From positions 2,480,001-2,544,000 of the forward strand of contig NZ_CP023694.1 of assembly GCF_008705135.1 (NCBI RefSeq): a stretch of DNA of 64,000 nucleotides, read 5' to 3'. The notes beneath the pieces are model-generated. The model did not search any database, had not been told where the DNA came from, and saw only the letters and a program-made list of their open reading frames with translations. Below are positions 8,944-17,519 of the stretch, one piece after another (the first letter of the stretch is position 1; each line of letters begins with the position of its first letter). The position numbers and the translations under genes were made by a program. The stretch comes from Streptomyces coeruleorubidus. Lineage in GTDB: Bacteria > Actinomycetota > Actinomycetes > Streptomycetales > Streptomycetaceae.

Positions 8944-10749
8944 ATGCCGTTGAACCGCCGGAAGTTCCTGGAGAAGTCCGCCGTGACCGGGGCGGGGGTG
9001 GCGCTGGCCGGTGCGGTCGGGGCGCCGGGTGCGCAGGCGGCCGAGGCGCGCGAGGACAAGCGGGGTGCGAAGCGGTACGCCTTCACCGTGCTGGGGACGA
9101 CGGACCTGCACGGCAACGTCTTCAACTGGGACTACTTCACGGACAAGGAGTTCGACGACAAGGACCACAACGACATCGGTCTCGCCAAGGTCTCGACCCT
9201 GGTGAACCGCGTCCGTGAGGAGAAGGGCCGCCGCAACACGCTGCTGATCGACGCGGGCGACACCATCCAGGGCACGCAGTTGTCGTACTACTACGCGAAG
9301 GTCGACCCGATCACGGCCGAGGGCGGCCCCGTGCACCCGATGGCGCAGGCCATGAACGCCATGGGCTACGACGCGGCGGCGCTCGGCAACCACGAGTTCA
9401 ACTACGGCATTCCGGTGCTGCGGAAGTTCGAGCAGCAGTGCCGTTTCCCGCTGCTGGGCGCGAACGCGCTGGACGCGAAGACGCTTCGGCCGGCGTTCGC
9501 GCCGTACAGCATGCACCGGCTGCGCACGCCGTGCGGGCGGGACGTGAAGGTGGCGGTGCTGGGTCTGACCAACCCGGGCATCGCGATCTGGGACAAGGCG
9601 AACGTGCAGGGGAAGATGACGTTCCCGGGTCTGGAGGAGCAGGCGGCGAAGTGGGTGCCGAAGCTGCGGTCGATGGGCGCGGACGTCGTCATCGTGTCGG
9701 CGCACAGCGGTTCGTCGGGGACGTCGTCCTACGGTGACCAGTTGCCGTACATCGAGAACGCGGCCGGGCTGGTGGCCGAGCAGGTGCCGGGGATCGACGC
9801 GATCCTGGTCGGGCACGCGCACACGGAGATCCCCGAGTACTTCGTCACCAACAAGAAGACCGGCAAGCGGGTCGTGCTGTCGGAGCCGCTGAAGTGGGGG
9901 CAGCGGCTGACGCTCTTCGACTTCGAGCTGGTGTGGGACAAGGGCCGCTGGGCGGTCGAGAAGGTGGGCGCGCAGGTCCTGAACTCCAACACCGTTCAGG
10001 AGGACCCGAAGATCGTGGGGCTGCTGTCGGACGAGCACGAGAAGGTCGTGGCGTACGTCAACCAGGTCATCGGCACGAACGCGGCGGAGATGACGTCGGC
10101 CGAGGCGCCGTACAAGGACGTGCCGATCATCGATCTGATCAACCACATCCAGGCGGACACGGTGAAGCAGGCCCTGGCGGGCACGGAGCACGCCGCGCTG
10201 CCGGTGCTGTCGCAGGCGGCGTGCTTCTCGCGGTCCGCCCGGATCCCGGCGGGCGAGGTCACGATCCGGGACGTGGCGGGTCTGTACGTCTTCGAGAACA
10301 CGTTGGAGGCGCGTCTGATGACGGGTGCGCAGATGAAGGCGTACCTGGAGTTCTCGGCGGGCTACTTCGTGCAGACGGCGCCGGAGGCTCAGGTGGATCC
10401 GGCGAAGCTGACGAACGCGAACGGCACGCCGGACTACAACTACGACGTGGTGAGCGGTCTTTCGTACGAGATCGACATCGCGAAGCCGGCCGGTTCGCGG
10501 GTGACGAACGTGCGGTTCGAGGGGCAGCCGCTCGCGGACGACGCGAAGTTCGTGTTCGCGGTGAACAACTACCGGGCCAACGGCGGCGGCAACTTCCCGC
10601 ATGTGGCCGCCGCTCCGCTGCTGTGGTCGAACTCGGACGAGATCCGCAACACCATGATCGCCTGGGTGAAGGCGAAGGGGTCCATCGACCCGGCCGGGTT
10701 CGCGGCGGTGGACTGGAAGCTCACGCGGAACGGTACGCCCGTCTTCTGA
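8944..10749 (+). CDS. Secreted bifunctional 5'-nucleotidase / 2',3'-cyclic-nucleotide phosphodiesterase (UshA-like)
   Basis: 601-residue exported metallophosphatase. The N-terminus MPLNRRKFLEKSAVTGAGVALAG is a Tat signal (twin Arg followed by KFL) ending near AQA. The catalytic domain follows with the dimetal motifs TTDLHGNVFNW, LIDAGDTIQG, ALGNHEFNYG and GHAHTEIPEYF. From about residue 370 comes the C-terminal 5'-nucleotidase substrate-binding domain (VAGLYVFENTLEARLMTGAQMKAYLE...NNYRANGGGNFP). It should release phosphate and nucleosides from extracellular nucleotides. ATG at 8944 has GAGGAG upstream. A PhoP-type phosphate-box array was looked for but only the 13-bp tandem repeat is seen. 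Confidence 0.9.
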   Translation: MPLNRRKFLEKSAVTGAGVALAGAVGAPGAQAAEAREDKRGAKRYAFTVLGTTDLHGNVFNWDYFTDKEFDDKDHNDIGLAKVSTLVNRVREEKGRRNTLLIDAGDTIQGTQLSYYYAKVDPITAEGGPVHPMAQAMNAMGYDAAALGNHEFNYGIPVLRKFEQQCRFPLLGANALDAKTLRPAFAPYSMHRLRTPCGRDVKVAVLGLTNPGIAIWDKANVQGKMTFPGLEEQAAKWVPKLRSMGADVVIVSAHSGSSGTSSYGDQLPYIENAAGLVAEQVPGIDAILVGHAHTEIPEYFVTNKKTGKRVVLSEPLKWGQRLTLFDFELVWDKGRWAVEKVGAQVLNSNTVQEDPKIVGLLSDEHEKVVAYVNQVIGTNAAEMTSAEAPYKDVPIIDLINHIQADTVKQALAGTEHAALPVLSQAACFSRSARIPAGEVTIRDVAGLYVFENTLEARLMTGAQMKAYLEFSAGYFVQTAPEAQVDPAKLTNANGTPDYNYDVVSGLSYEIDIAKPAGSRVTNVRFEGQPLADDAKFVFAVNNYRANGGGNFPHVAAAPLLWSNSDEIRNTMIAWVKAKGSIDPAGFAAVDWKLTRNGTPVF

Positions 10750-10762
10750 GCCGCGGGCTTCG

Positions 10763-12238
10763 TCACCTTCGGTCCACGAGCGGGGTCAGCGCCGGTGCCT
10801 CACGGGGCGGCGGGACCTGCTGGCGCTGCGTGAGGCCGAAGGTGGTGAAGGCGGTGCGGCGCGGGAGCGTGTACGCCTCCCTGCCGGTCACGGAGTTGAG
10901 GATGATCGCGCTGCGCCAGGCGGCGAGGCCGAGGTCCGGGGCGCCGACGCCGTGCGTGTGGGTCTCGGCGTTCTGGACGTACACCGTGCCGGTGACGGAC
11001 GGGTCGAGGACGAGGCGGTAGTCCTCGTCGATGCGCGGGCGGTCCTGGCTGTCGCGGCGCATGTAGGGGTCGAGGCCGGCGAGGATGCGGTCGAGGGGGC
11101 GTTCGCGGTAGCCGGTGGCGAGGACGACGGCGTCGGTGGTGAGGCGGGAGCGGCTGTCCTGCCGGCCGTGTTCCAGGTGCAGTTCCACCTTGGTCGTCGC
11201 GACGCGTCCGGCGGTGCGGACGCGGACGCCGGGGGTGAGGACGGCGTCGGGCCAGCCGCCGTGCAGGGTGCGGCGGTACAGCTCGTCGTGGATGGCGGTG
11301 ATGGTGGCGGTGTCGATGCCCTGGTGGAGCTGCCACTGTCCGGCGAGGAGCCGGTCGCGGGCGGGCTCGGGCAGGGCGTGGAAGTAGCGGGTGTGGTCGG
11401 GGGTGAAGTGCTCCAGGCCGAGCTTGGAGTACTCCATGGGTGCGAAGGCCTCGGTGCGGCCCAGCCAGTGGAGCTTCTCGCGCCCGGCGGGCCTGCCGCG
11501 CAGCAGGTCGAGGAAGATCTCGGCGCCTGACTGTCCGATGCCCACGACCGTGACGTGCTCGGCGGCCAGGAGGTCCGCGCGGTGGTCGAGGTAGTCGGCG
11601 GCGTGCACGACGGGCACGCCGGGGGCTTCGACGAGGGGCTTGAGGGGGTCGGGGACGTAGGGCTCGGTGCCGATGCCGAGGACGACGTTCCGCGTGTACG
11701 TGCGGCCGAGGGCCTCCGCTTCTCCGTCGGCGTCGAGCTGGGTGAAGTCGACCTCGAAGAGGTCGCGTTCGGCATTCCAGCGGACGGCGTCGACCTGGTG
11801 GCCGAAGTGGAGGCCGGGGAGGCTCTCGCCGACCCAGCGGCAGTAGGCGTCGTATTCGGCGCGCTGGATGTGGAGGCGCTCGGCGAAGTAGAAGGGGAAG
11901 AGCCGCTCGCGGGACCTGAGGTAGTTGAGGAAGGTCCAGGGGCTGGTGGGGTCGGCGAGGCTCACCAGGTCGGCGAGGAACGGCACCTGGATGGTCGCGC
12001 CCTCGATGAGCAGACCGGAGTGCCAGCCGAAGGCGGGGCGTTGCTCGTAGAAGGCGGTGTCGAGTTCGCCGAGGGGGTGGGCGAGCGCCGCGAGGGACAG
12101 GTTGAACGGGCCGATGCCGATGCCGACCAGGTCGCGGGGTGCGTCGGGCTCGCGGTGGGGGTGCGGGCAGGGGTGCTGGGGCCGGGTGGCCTGGGCGGGG
12201 TTCGGCTCGTGCGGCTGGGGGCTCGGCGCGGGGTTCAT
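10763..12238 (-). CDS. L-lysine/L-ornithine or diamine N-monooxygenase, DesB/IucD type
   Basis: 491-residue FAD- and NADPH-dependent N-hydroxylase of the K_oxygenase family. After a Pro/His-rich N-terminal tail the FAD site is GIGIGPFNLSLAAL (about residues 39-51), an NADPH site VVGIGQSGAEIFLDLL lies near 230, and the family's ATGYRERPLD is present near 385. Such enzymes hydroxylate the amino group of lysine, ornithine or a diamine as the first step to hydroxamate siderophores. Its ATG overlaps the stop of the preceding decarboxylase (ATGA), matching desA-desB order. No acyltransferase or NIS synthetase (desC, desD) is next to it, so the pair is either an orphan or feeds an assembly line encoded elsewhere. 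Confidence 0.85.
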   Translation of the reverse strand: MNPAPSPQPHEPNPAQATRPQHPCPHPHREPDAPRDLVGIGIGPFNLSLAALAHPLGELDTAFYEQRPAFGWHSGLLIEGATIQVPFLADLVSLADPTSPWTFLNYLRSRERLFPFYFAERLHIQRAEYDAYCRWVGESLPGLHFGHQVDAVRWNAERDLFEVDFTQLDADGEAEALGRTYTRNVVLGIGTEPYVPDPLKPLVEAPGVPVVHAADYLDHRADLLAAEHVTVVGIGQSGAEIFLDLLRGRPAGREKLHWLGRTEAFAPMEYSKLGLEHFTPDHTRYFHALPEPARDRLLAGQWQLHQGIDTATITAIHDELYRRTLHGGWPDAVLTPGVRVRTAGRVATTKVELHLEHGRQDSRSRLTTDAVVLATGYRERPLDRILAGLDPYMRRDSQDRPRIDEDYRLVLDPSVTGTVYVQNAETHTHGVGAPDLGLAAWRSAIILNSVTGREAYTLPRRTAFTTFGLTQRQQVPPPREAPALTPLVDRR

Positions 12239-13641
12239 CGGGGGGTGTGTCCTTCCACGAGTGTCGCTTGCCGCGCTGTGACGAGGTGGAGCAGCGCGGC
12301 CAGGTCGTCAGGCCCGGTGGCGGGGTTGAGGAGGGTGGCCTTGAGCCAGAGCCGGCCGTCGAGGCGGGCCCGGCCGAGGACGGCGCGGCCGTCGGTGAGG
12401 AGCGCGCGGCGTACGGCGGCCACGGTGGTGTCGCCGGCGCCCGCGGGCCGGAACAGGACGGTGCTGATGACGGGCCGGGCGTGGAGTTCGAAGCCGGGGT
12501 GCTCCTCGACGAGGGCGGCGAACTCCGCTGCCCGGGCGCAGACCTGGTCGACGAGCGCACCGAGGCCGCTGCGGCCGAGGGTCTTGAGGGTGACGGCGAG
12601 CTTGAGGACGTCGGGGCGGCGGGTGGTGCGCAGGGACCGGCCGAGCAGGTCCGGCAGACCGGCCTCGGTGTCGTCGGCGGCGTTGAGGTAGTCGGCGCGG
12701 TGCCGCAGGGCGGTGAGGTCGCGGGGGTCCTTGACGGCCAGGAGGCCCGCGGCGACCGGCTGCCAGCCGAGTTTGTGCAGGTCGAGGGTGACGGTGTCGG
12801 CGGCGTCGAGCCCGGCGAGCCGGGGGCGGTGGCGGTCGCTGAAGAGGAGGCCTCCGCCGTAGGCGGCGTCGATGTGCAGCCGGGCGCGGTGGGCGGCGCA
12901 GCGGGCGGCGATCTCGGGCAGGGGATCGATGAGTCCGGCGTCGGTGGTGCCGGCGGTGGCGGCGACGAGGAGCGGTCCGGGCAGCCGGGAGAGGGCCTCG
13001 TCGAGGGCGGCGGGGTGGAGTGTGCCGGCCGGGGCGGGTACGACGACGGGTTCGGGCAGGCCGAGCAGCCAGGCGGCCCGGGCCAGCGAGTGGTGGGCGT
13101 TCGCCCCGCGCACCAGTCGCACGGACCCGCCGTACGCCTCCCGCGCGAGGAGGAGGGCGAGTTGGTTGGACTCGGTGCCGCCGGTGGTGATCAGGGAGTC
13201 GGGTCCGGTGCCCGCGTCTCCCCCGGCCTCGTAGACCTCCGCGGCCAGCGCTGCCGCGACCAGCGTCTCCAGCTCCGACGCCGCCGGGGCCTGGTCCCAG
13301 GAGTCCAGGGACGGGTTGAGGGCGGAGGCCGCGAGGTCGGCGGCTGCGGCGAGGGCGAGGGGCGGGCAGTGGAGGTGGGCGGCGCACAAGGGGTGTGCCG
13401 GGTCGGCGGCGCCCTCGGCGAACGCGCGGACCAGGGTGCTCAGGGCCTGCGGGTCGCCCTGGTCGGGCAGGGCTTCCCCCACCGCCTCCCGCAGCCGCGC
13501 CGCGACGGCGTCCGGCCCGCCCGCCGGCAGCGGCCCGCCTCGGGCCCGGGCGCCGTCGTCCAGCGCTCGGAGCACGGTGTGGAGCAACGGCCGCAGGGCG
13601 TGGGGGCCTTCGGGGCCTGAGGCGAGGGGCGGGGTGCGCAT
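12235..13641 (-). CDS. PLP-dependent group II decarboxylase, DesA-like
   Basis: 468-residue pyridoxal-phosphate decarboxylase of the lysine/diaminobutyrate/aromatic group II family. The core has the PLP aspartate in LHIDAAYGGG and the Schiff-base lysine in LDLHKLGWQPVAAG. The substrate is probably lysine or ornithine, because the downstream coupled gene encodes a DesB-like N-hydroxylase; aromatic amino acids cannot be excluded. The frame is open further upstream through the repeat array, but ATG at 13641 (MRTPPLASGPEG) follows a clean GGAGGAC and is the correct start. The stop overlaps the monooxygenase ATG. No DmdR1/IdeR iron box was found upstream. Confidence 0.85.
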   Translation of the reverse strand: MRTPPLASGPEGPHALRPLLHTVLRALDDGARARGGPLPAGGPDAVAARLREAVGEALPDQGDPQALSTLVRAFAEGAADPAHPLCAAHLHCPPLALAAAADLAASALNPSLDSWDQAPAASELETLVAAALAAEVYEAGGDAGTGPDSLITTGGTESNQLALLLAREAYGGSVRLVRGANAHHSLARAAWLLGLPEPVVVPAPAGTLHPAALDEALSRLPGPLLVAATAGTTDAGLIDPLPEIAARCAAHRARLHIDAAYGGGLLFSDRHRPRLAGLDAADTVTLDLHKLGWQPVAAGLLAVKDPRDLTALRHRADYLNAADDTEAGLPDLLGRSLRTTRRPDVLKLAVTLKTLGRSGLGALVDQVCARAAEFAALVEEHPGFELHARPVISTVLFRPAGAGDTTVAAVRRALLTDGRAVLGRARLDGRLWLKATLLNPATGPDDLAALLHLVTARQATLVEGHTPR

Positions 13642-13765
13642 GGGCTGTCCTCCGGGGCGCGGGGCGGGCGCGCCCGAATAGCCCAACGACCGGATGCGGG
13701 AGGAGGTACTTCCGTACGGGGAAACCGGCCGGAACGGCCCGGCCCGGGGCTCGGCCCCTGAAGTC

Positions 13766-14150
13766 GTCCGCGTGGCCTCCGCCGCGCCCGGGCGGAGCAC
13801 TCGCAGTCGTCCGCGTGGTTCCCGCCCGCACCCGGGCTCCACCCGCGAGACCGTCCGCGTGGTTCCCGCCCGCACCCAGGCTCCACCCGCGAGACCGTCC
13901 GCGTGATTCCCGCCCGCGCCCAGGCTCAGCCCACGCAGCCGCCCACGTCGTCCGCGTGGTTCCCGCCCGCACCCGGGCCCGACCCGCGAGACCGTCCGCG
14001 TGGTTCTCCACCGCACGCGGGGGCTTGGCCCACGCTGTCGTCCACGCGGTTCTCCCCCGCACCCGAGGCCCGACCCGCGAAACCGCCCGCACAGCCCGCC
14101 CCGCACCCGGGGCGCGAACGGGCGAAGCCGTCCGCGCCCCGGGTGCCGGT
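13766..14150. repeat. Array of degenerate ~44-bp direct repeats
   Basis: The gap between aminopeptidase N and the decarboxylase (13642-14151) is mostly filled by head-to-tail repeats. The marker GTCCGCGTGG or a close variant begins at 13766, 13809, 13853, 13897, 13950, 13994, 14040, 14084 and 14130, giving spacings of 43, 44, 44, 53, 44, 46, 44 and 46 bp. The best units (13809, 13853, 13950) agree over nearly the whole 44 bp and continue with TTCCCGCCCGCACC; some contain a GCCCG-CACC-CGGGC hairpin. There are no unique spacers, so this is not a CRISPR. Long reverse reading frames cross it but are composition artefacts. The remaining ~120 bp next to the decarboxylase hold its Shine-Dalgarno and a small GTAC-TTCC-GTAC dyad. 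Confidence 0.85.
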
Positions 14151-14151
14151 T

Positions 14152-16647
14152 CTAGAACTTCGTGCTCTCCTGGACCCGCAGCGCCCGTGCCAGATCGTCG
14201 AGTTGGTCGGCGAGCTTGCGGCGCAGCGCCGGGATCGGGGCGGCGTCGCGGAGGCATTCCTCGCCGAGGCGGAGGTTCTCGGGGTCGACGGCGTGGGCGG
14301 GGAAGGCCCAGCGGCCGGCGGCTTCGGCGATGGCGGGGCCGCGGCGGTCGGCGACGTCGACCGCGTCCGTGTAGTAGCGCGGCACGTACGCGCGCACCAG
14401 GTCGGCCTGTTCGGGCTGCCAGAAGCCCTGGGCGGTGGCGGTGAACAGGTAGTTCGACAGCTCGTCGGAGCCGAACATCGCCTCCCAGGCGCGGGCCTTG
14501 GCCTCCGGGTCGGGCAGGGCGGCGCGGCAGCGGGCGGCGCCCTCCAGGCCGGTGGCGCTCGGGTCGCGGTCCAGTTCGGCGGCGATGGCGGCCTCGTCGG
14601 TGGCGCCGAGGACGGCGAGCCGGCCCAGGACGCGCCAGCGCAGCTCGGGGTCGAGTTCCGGGCCGCCGGGCACGGTGCCGTCGGCGAGCCAGGCGGCGAT
14701 GGCGTCCGGGTGGGCGGCGACGTCGATGCGGTGGCGTACGGCGATCAGGCGCAGGCCGGGGTTGTCGCCGTCCTCGGTGCGGCGGATGAGGTCGCGGCAC
14801 AGCTCGGAGAGCGTGGCGAGCGCGGCGGGCCGCTCCTGGGGTGTGAGGTAGCGGTCGGTGATGTACGTGGACGCGAAGGCGAGCACGCCCTGGACGATCG
14901 CGAGGTCGGTCTCCAGTGGGAGATGGGCGCGGGCGGTCTCCAGGTAGGCGGCGGGGGCCAGTTCGCCGTCGCGGACGGCGTCGCGCAGGGCGTTCCAGAC
15001 GACCGCGCGGGTGAGCGGTTCGGGCAGGCCGGACAGGTCCTTGCGGACGGTCTCGAAGGACTCGGGGTCGAAGCGGACCTTGGCGTAGCTGAGGTCGCCG
15101 TCGTTGAGGAGGAGCAGCGCGGGGCGCTTGCCGATGGGGTGGGCGCCGGTCTGCGGCAGGTCCAGGTGGAGGCGTTCGCGCAGCACGAGGTGCCTGCCGT
15201 CGTCGCCGAGGTCCCGGTCGTACAGGCCTGCGGCGATGCGGTGCGGGCGGCTGCCGGTGCGGTCGACGGTGAGGGCGCAGGTGCCGTTCTCGCCGGGGGC
15301 GAGGTGCGGGGTGAGGGTGTCGACGCCGGTGGTGCGCAGCCAGGCGTCGGCCCAGGCGTGGACGTCGCGTTCGGTGGCGTCGGCGAGGGAGTCGATGAAG
15401 TCGGCGAGGGTGGCGTTGCCGAACCTGTGCCGGGTGAAGTGGGTGTTGATGCCGGCGAGGAAGTCCTTCTCGCCGAGCCAGGCGACCAGTTGCCGCAGCG
15501 CGCTGGCGCCCTTGGCGTAGGAGATGCCGTCGAAGTTGAGGAGCGCGGAGGCGGTGTCGTCGACGGCCTCGGGGGCGACGGGGTGGGTGGAGGGGCGCTG
15601 GTCGGCGTCGTAGCCCCAGGACTTGCGGTTGACGCCGAAGTCGGTCCAGGTGTCCGTGAAGCGGGTGGCCTCGGTGAGGGTCTGGTAGCCCATGTACTCG
15701 GCGAAGGACTCGTTCAGCCAGATGTCGTCCCACCACTTGAGGGTGACGAGGTCGCCGAACCACATGTGGGCCATCTCGTGGGCGACGACCATGGCGCGGG
15801 TCTGGCGCTCGGTGTCGGTGACGGCGGAGCGGTAGACGAACTCGTCGCGGAAGGTGACCAGTCCGGGGTTCTCCATGGCGCCCGCGTTGAACTCGGGGAC
15901 GAAGGCCTGGTCGTAGGAGTCGAAGGGGTAGGCCTCGTCGAACTTCTCGTGGTAGCGGTCGAAGCACGCGCGCGTGACGTCGAGGAGTTCGTCGGCGTCG
16001 GCGTCCAGGTAGGGGGCCAGCGAGCGGCGGCAGTGCAGGCCGAAGGGCAGGCCGCGGTGTTCGGTGCGCACGGAGTGCCAGGGGCCGGCGGCGACGGCGA
16101 CGAGGTAGGTGGAGATCAGCGGGGTGGGGGCGGCCTGCCAGAGGCCGTCGCCGGTGTGCTCGGTGACGCTGTTGGCGAGGACGGTCCAGTCCTGCGGGGC
16201 CTTCACCGACAGTTCGAAGACGGCTTTGAGGTCGGGCTGGTCGAAGGCGGCGAAGACGCGCTGGACGTCGTCCAGGAAGAGCTGGGTGTAGACGTAGGTC
16301 TCGCCGTCGGTGGGGTCGGTGAAGCGGTGCATGCCTTCGCCGGTGCGGGAGTAGCGCATGTGCGCGTGCACGCGCAGTTCGTGTTCGCCGGCGGTGAGGT
16401 TCTTCAGGGGCAGCCGGTTGCCGTCCAGGGTTTCCGGGTCCAGGGGTTGTCCGTCGAGGGTGACGGAGCACAGCTCGGCGGGCCTGACCTCGACGAAGGT
16501 GTCCCCGTCCGCGCGGGCGCTGAACCTGATCACGGTGCGGGATTCGAAGATCTCGTCGCCGGTGGTCAGATCGAGTTCGATCGAGTAGCGGTGGACGTCG
16601 AGGAGCCCTGCTCGGGTCTGCGCTTCGTCGCGCGTCAGTACGGACAT
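14152..16647 (-). CDS. pepN: Aminopeptidase N (M1 family zinc metallopeptidase)
   Basis: 831-residue M1 aminopeptidase that removes N-terminal residues from peptides in the cytoplasm. The exopeptidase motif GAMEN is at residues 256-260, the zinc motif HEMAH at 290-294 with the third ligand E313 in NESFAEYMG, and the long ERAP1-like helical C-terminal domain fills residues ~530-831. No signal peptide is seen. MSVLTRDEAQTRAGLL aligns with the usual family N-terminus and was chosen as start; an ATG 9 bp upstream (16656) has a slightly better Shine-Dalgarno (AGG) and is possible. The length is close to the well-known S. lividans enzyme. Confidence 0.95.
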   Translation of the reverse strand: MSVLTRDEAQTRAGLLDVHRYSIELDLTTGDEIFESRTVIRFSARADGDTFVEVRPAELCSVTLDGQPLDPETLDGNRLPLKNLTAGEHELRVHAHMRYSRTGEGMHRFTDPTDGETYVYTQLFLDDVQRVFAAFDQPDLKAVFELSVKAPQDWTVLANSVTEHTGDGLWQAAPTPLISTYLVAVAAGPWHSVRTEHRGLPFGLHCRRSLAPYLDADADELLDVTRACFDRYHEKFDEAYPFDSYDQAFVPEFNAGAMENPGLVTFRDEFVYRSAVTDTERQTRAMVVAHEMAHMWFGDLVTLKWWDDIWLNESFAEYMGYQTLTEATRFTDTWTDFGVNRKSWGYDADQRPSTHPVAPEAVDDTASALLNFDGISYAKGASALRQLVAWLGEKDFLAGINTHFTRHRFGNATLADFIDSLADATERDVHAWADAWLRTTGVDTLTPHLAPGENGTCALTVDRTGSRPHRIAAGLYDRDLGDDGRHLVLRERLHLDLPQTGAHPIGKRPALLLLNDGDLSYAKVRFDPESFETVRKDLSGLPEPLTRAVVWNALRDAVRDGELAPAAYLETARAHLPLETDLAIVQGVLAFASTYITDRYLTPQERPAALATLSELCRDLIRRTEDGDNPGLRLIAVRHRIDVAAHPDAIAAWLADGTVPGGPELDPELRWRVLGRLAVLGATDEAAIAAELDRDPSATGLEGAARCRAALPDPEAKARAWEAMFGSDELSNYLFTATAQGFWQPEQADLVRAYVPRYYTDAVDVADRRGPAIAEAAGRWAFPAHAVDPENLRLGEECLRDAAPIPALRRKLADQLDDLARALRVQESTKF

Positions 16648-16714
16648 GCAGGACATGCTGCCTGATGGCACCGGCATGGCACAGAGGCGGATCGGTTTGC
16701 GACCGATGTCCGGT

Positions 16715-17266
16715 CTATGTGCGGTCTTTTTCGAGCTCCCCGGCGTGCGCCCCCGAGGGCCGCTGGGACGGCACGCGCGCGTCGGGGTGGGGCAGGGCGG
16801 GCCGCTGGGAGTGTGCTGCGGTCTCGGTGTGCTCCCGGACCTGAGCGCGCAGCCGGCGCACCTCCTGTTCCAGGGCGAGGTGGTGCCGGTGGGCGTCGTA
16901 GAGGTAGCGGACCTTGGTGCGCAGGGACCAGGGGTCGACGGGTTTCATGACGAGGTCGGCGACGCCGAGGCGGAAGGCGGCGGTGGTCAGTTCCTGGTCG
17001 GGGCCGAAGCCGGTGAGCAGGATCACCGGGATGTGCTGGGTCTGTTCCACGCGGCGCATGTAGCGCACGACCTCCAGCCCGCTGACTCCGGGCATGCGCA
17101 CGTCGAGCAGGAGCAGGCCGACCTGGCCGCGCAGCACCTGCTTGAGCGCCTCGTCGCCGCCGGTGGCCCGTCCGAGCTGGTAGCCCAGCGGGGCCAGGGC
17201 GCTCTCCAGCGCGTACAGCGTGTCCTCGTGATCGTCGACGATGAGGATCCTGGTATCCGACGGCAT
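16715..17266 (-). CDS. Single-domain response regulator with coiled-coil tail
   Basis: 183-residue protein: an N-terminal receiver domain (residues 4-120) with acidic pocket DDHED, phospho-acceptor D55 in LLLLDVRMPG, T85 in LLTGFG and K108 in VMKPVD. A predicted helix/coiled coil (ALEQEVRRLRAQVREHTE) follows, then a charged, probably disordered tail. There is no DNA-binding output domain, so it acts through protein contacts or as a phosphate relay. No sensor kinase is adjacent. The start diverges from the alpha/beta hydrolase gene across a 250-bp region holding two side-by-side palindromes. Confidence 0.85.
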   Translation of the reverse strand: MPSDTRILIVDDHEDTLYALESALAPLGYQLGRATGGDEALKQVLRGQVGLLLLDVRMPGVSGLEVVRYMRRVEQTQHIPVILLTGFGPDQELTTAAFRLGVADLVMKPVDPWSLRTKVRYLYDAHRHHLALEQEVRRLRAQVREHTETAAHSQRPALPHPDARVPSQRPSGAHAGELEKDRT

Positions 17267-17327
17267 GGCCCGACGTCCCCTCCCTGTGGAGGACCAGAGT
17301 AAATCCGGGACGCTGACGCGTAGTACT

Positions 17328-17352
17328 TGTCAGCTGACATGCTGTGCACAGC
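17328..17352. promoter_or_regulatory. Two adjacent perfect 12-bp palindromes in a divergent promoter region
   Basis: TGTCAGCTGACA (17328-17339) and GCTGTGCACAGC (17341-17352) are both perfect palindromes separated by one base. A larger dyad, CATGCTG/CAGCATG (17338-17344 with 17354-17360), overlaps the second. They lie 62 bp upstream of the response-regulator start and 168 bp upstream of the hydrolase start. This is a likely operator for an unidentified dimeric regulator; the rest of the 253-bp gap (17267-17519) shows nothing else recognisable. Confidence 0.5.
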
Positions 17353-17519
17353 GCAGCATGCCCCGCGCGGGCCGCGGTGTCACTCCCTCCGGGTAGCGGG
17401 CGGGGATCCGGCAGGCGGACTCGAGCGGGGTTGCGATGAGTTTTCCGCCCCACAGGGGTCTCAACGGCAGTAGCTCGAGCCGCAGCGGTACGGCCCCTAG
17501 GTGAACGGGAGAGAAGGTC

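Noticed and set aside
13642..13765. Iron box upstream of the DesA-like decarboxylase
   Set aside because: No sequence resembling TTAGGTTAGGCTCACCTAA; only a small GTAC-TTCC-GTAC dyad is present.
13766..14150. CRISPR array
   Set aside because: Repeats are contiguous, degenerate and lack unique spacers; no cas genes are nearby.
12308..16471. A 1387-codon open frame on the minus strand covering the 44-bp repeats, pepN and the decarboxylase
   Set aside because: It runs out of frame through two clearly coding genes, is almost pure Arg/Pro/Ala, and exists only because high GC removes stop codons.
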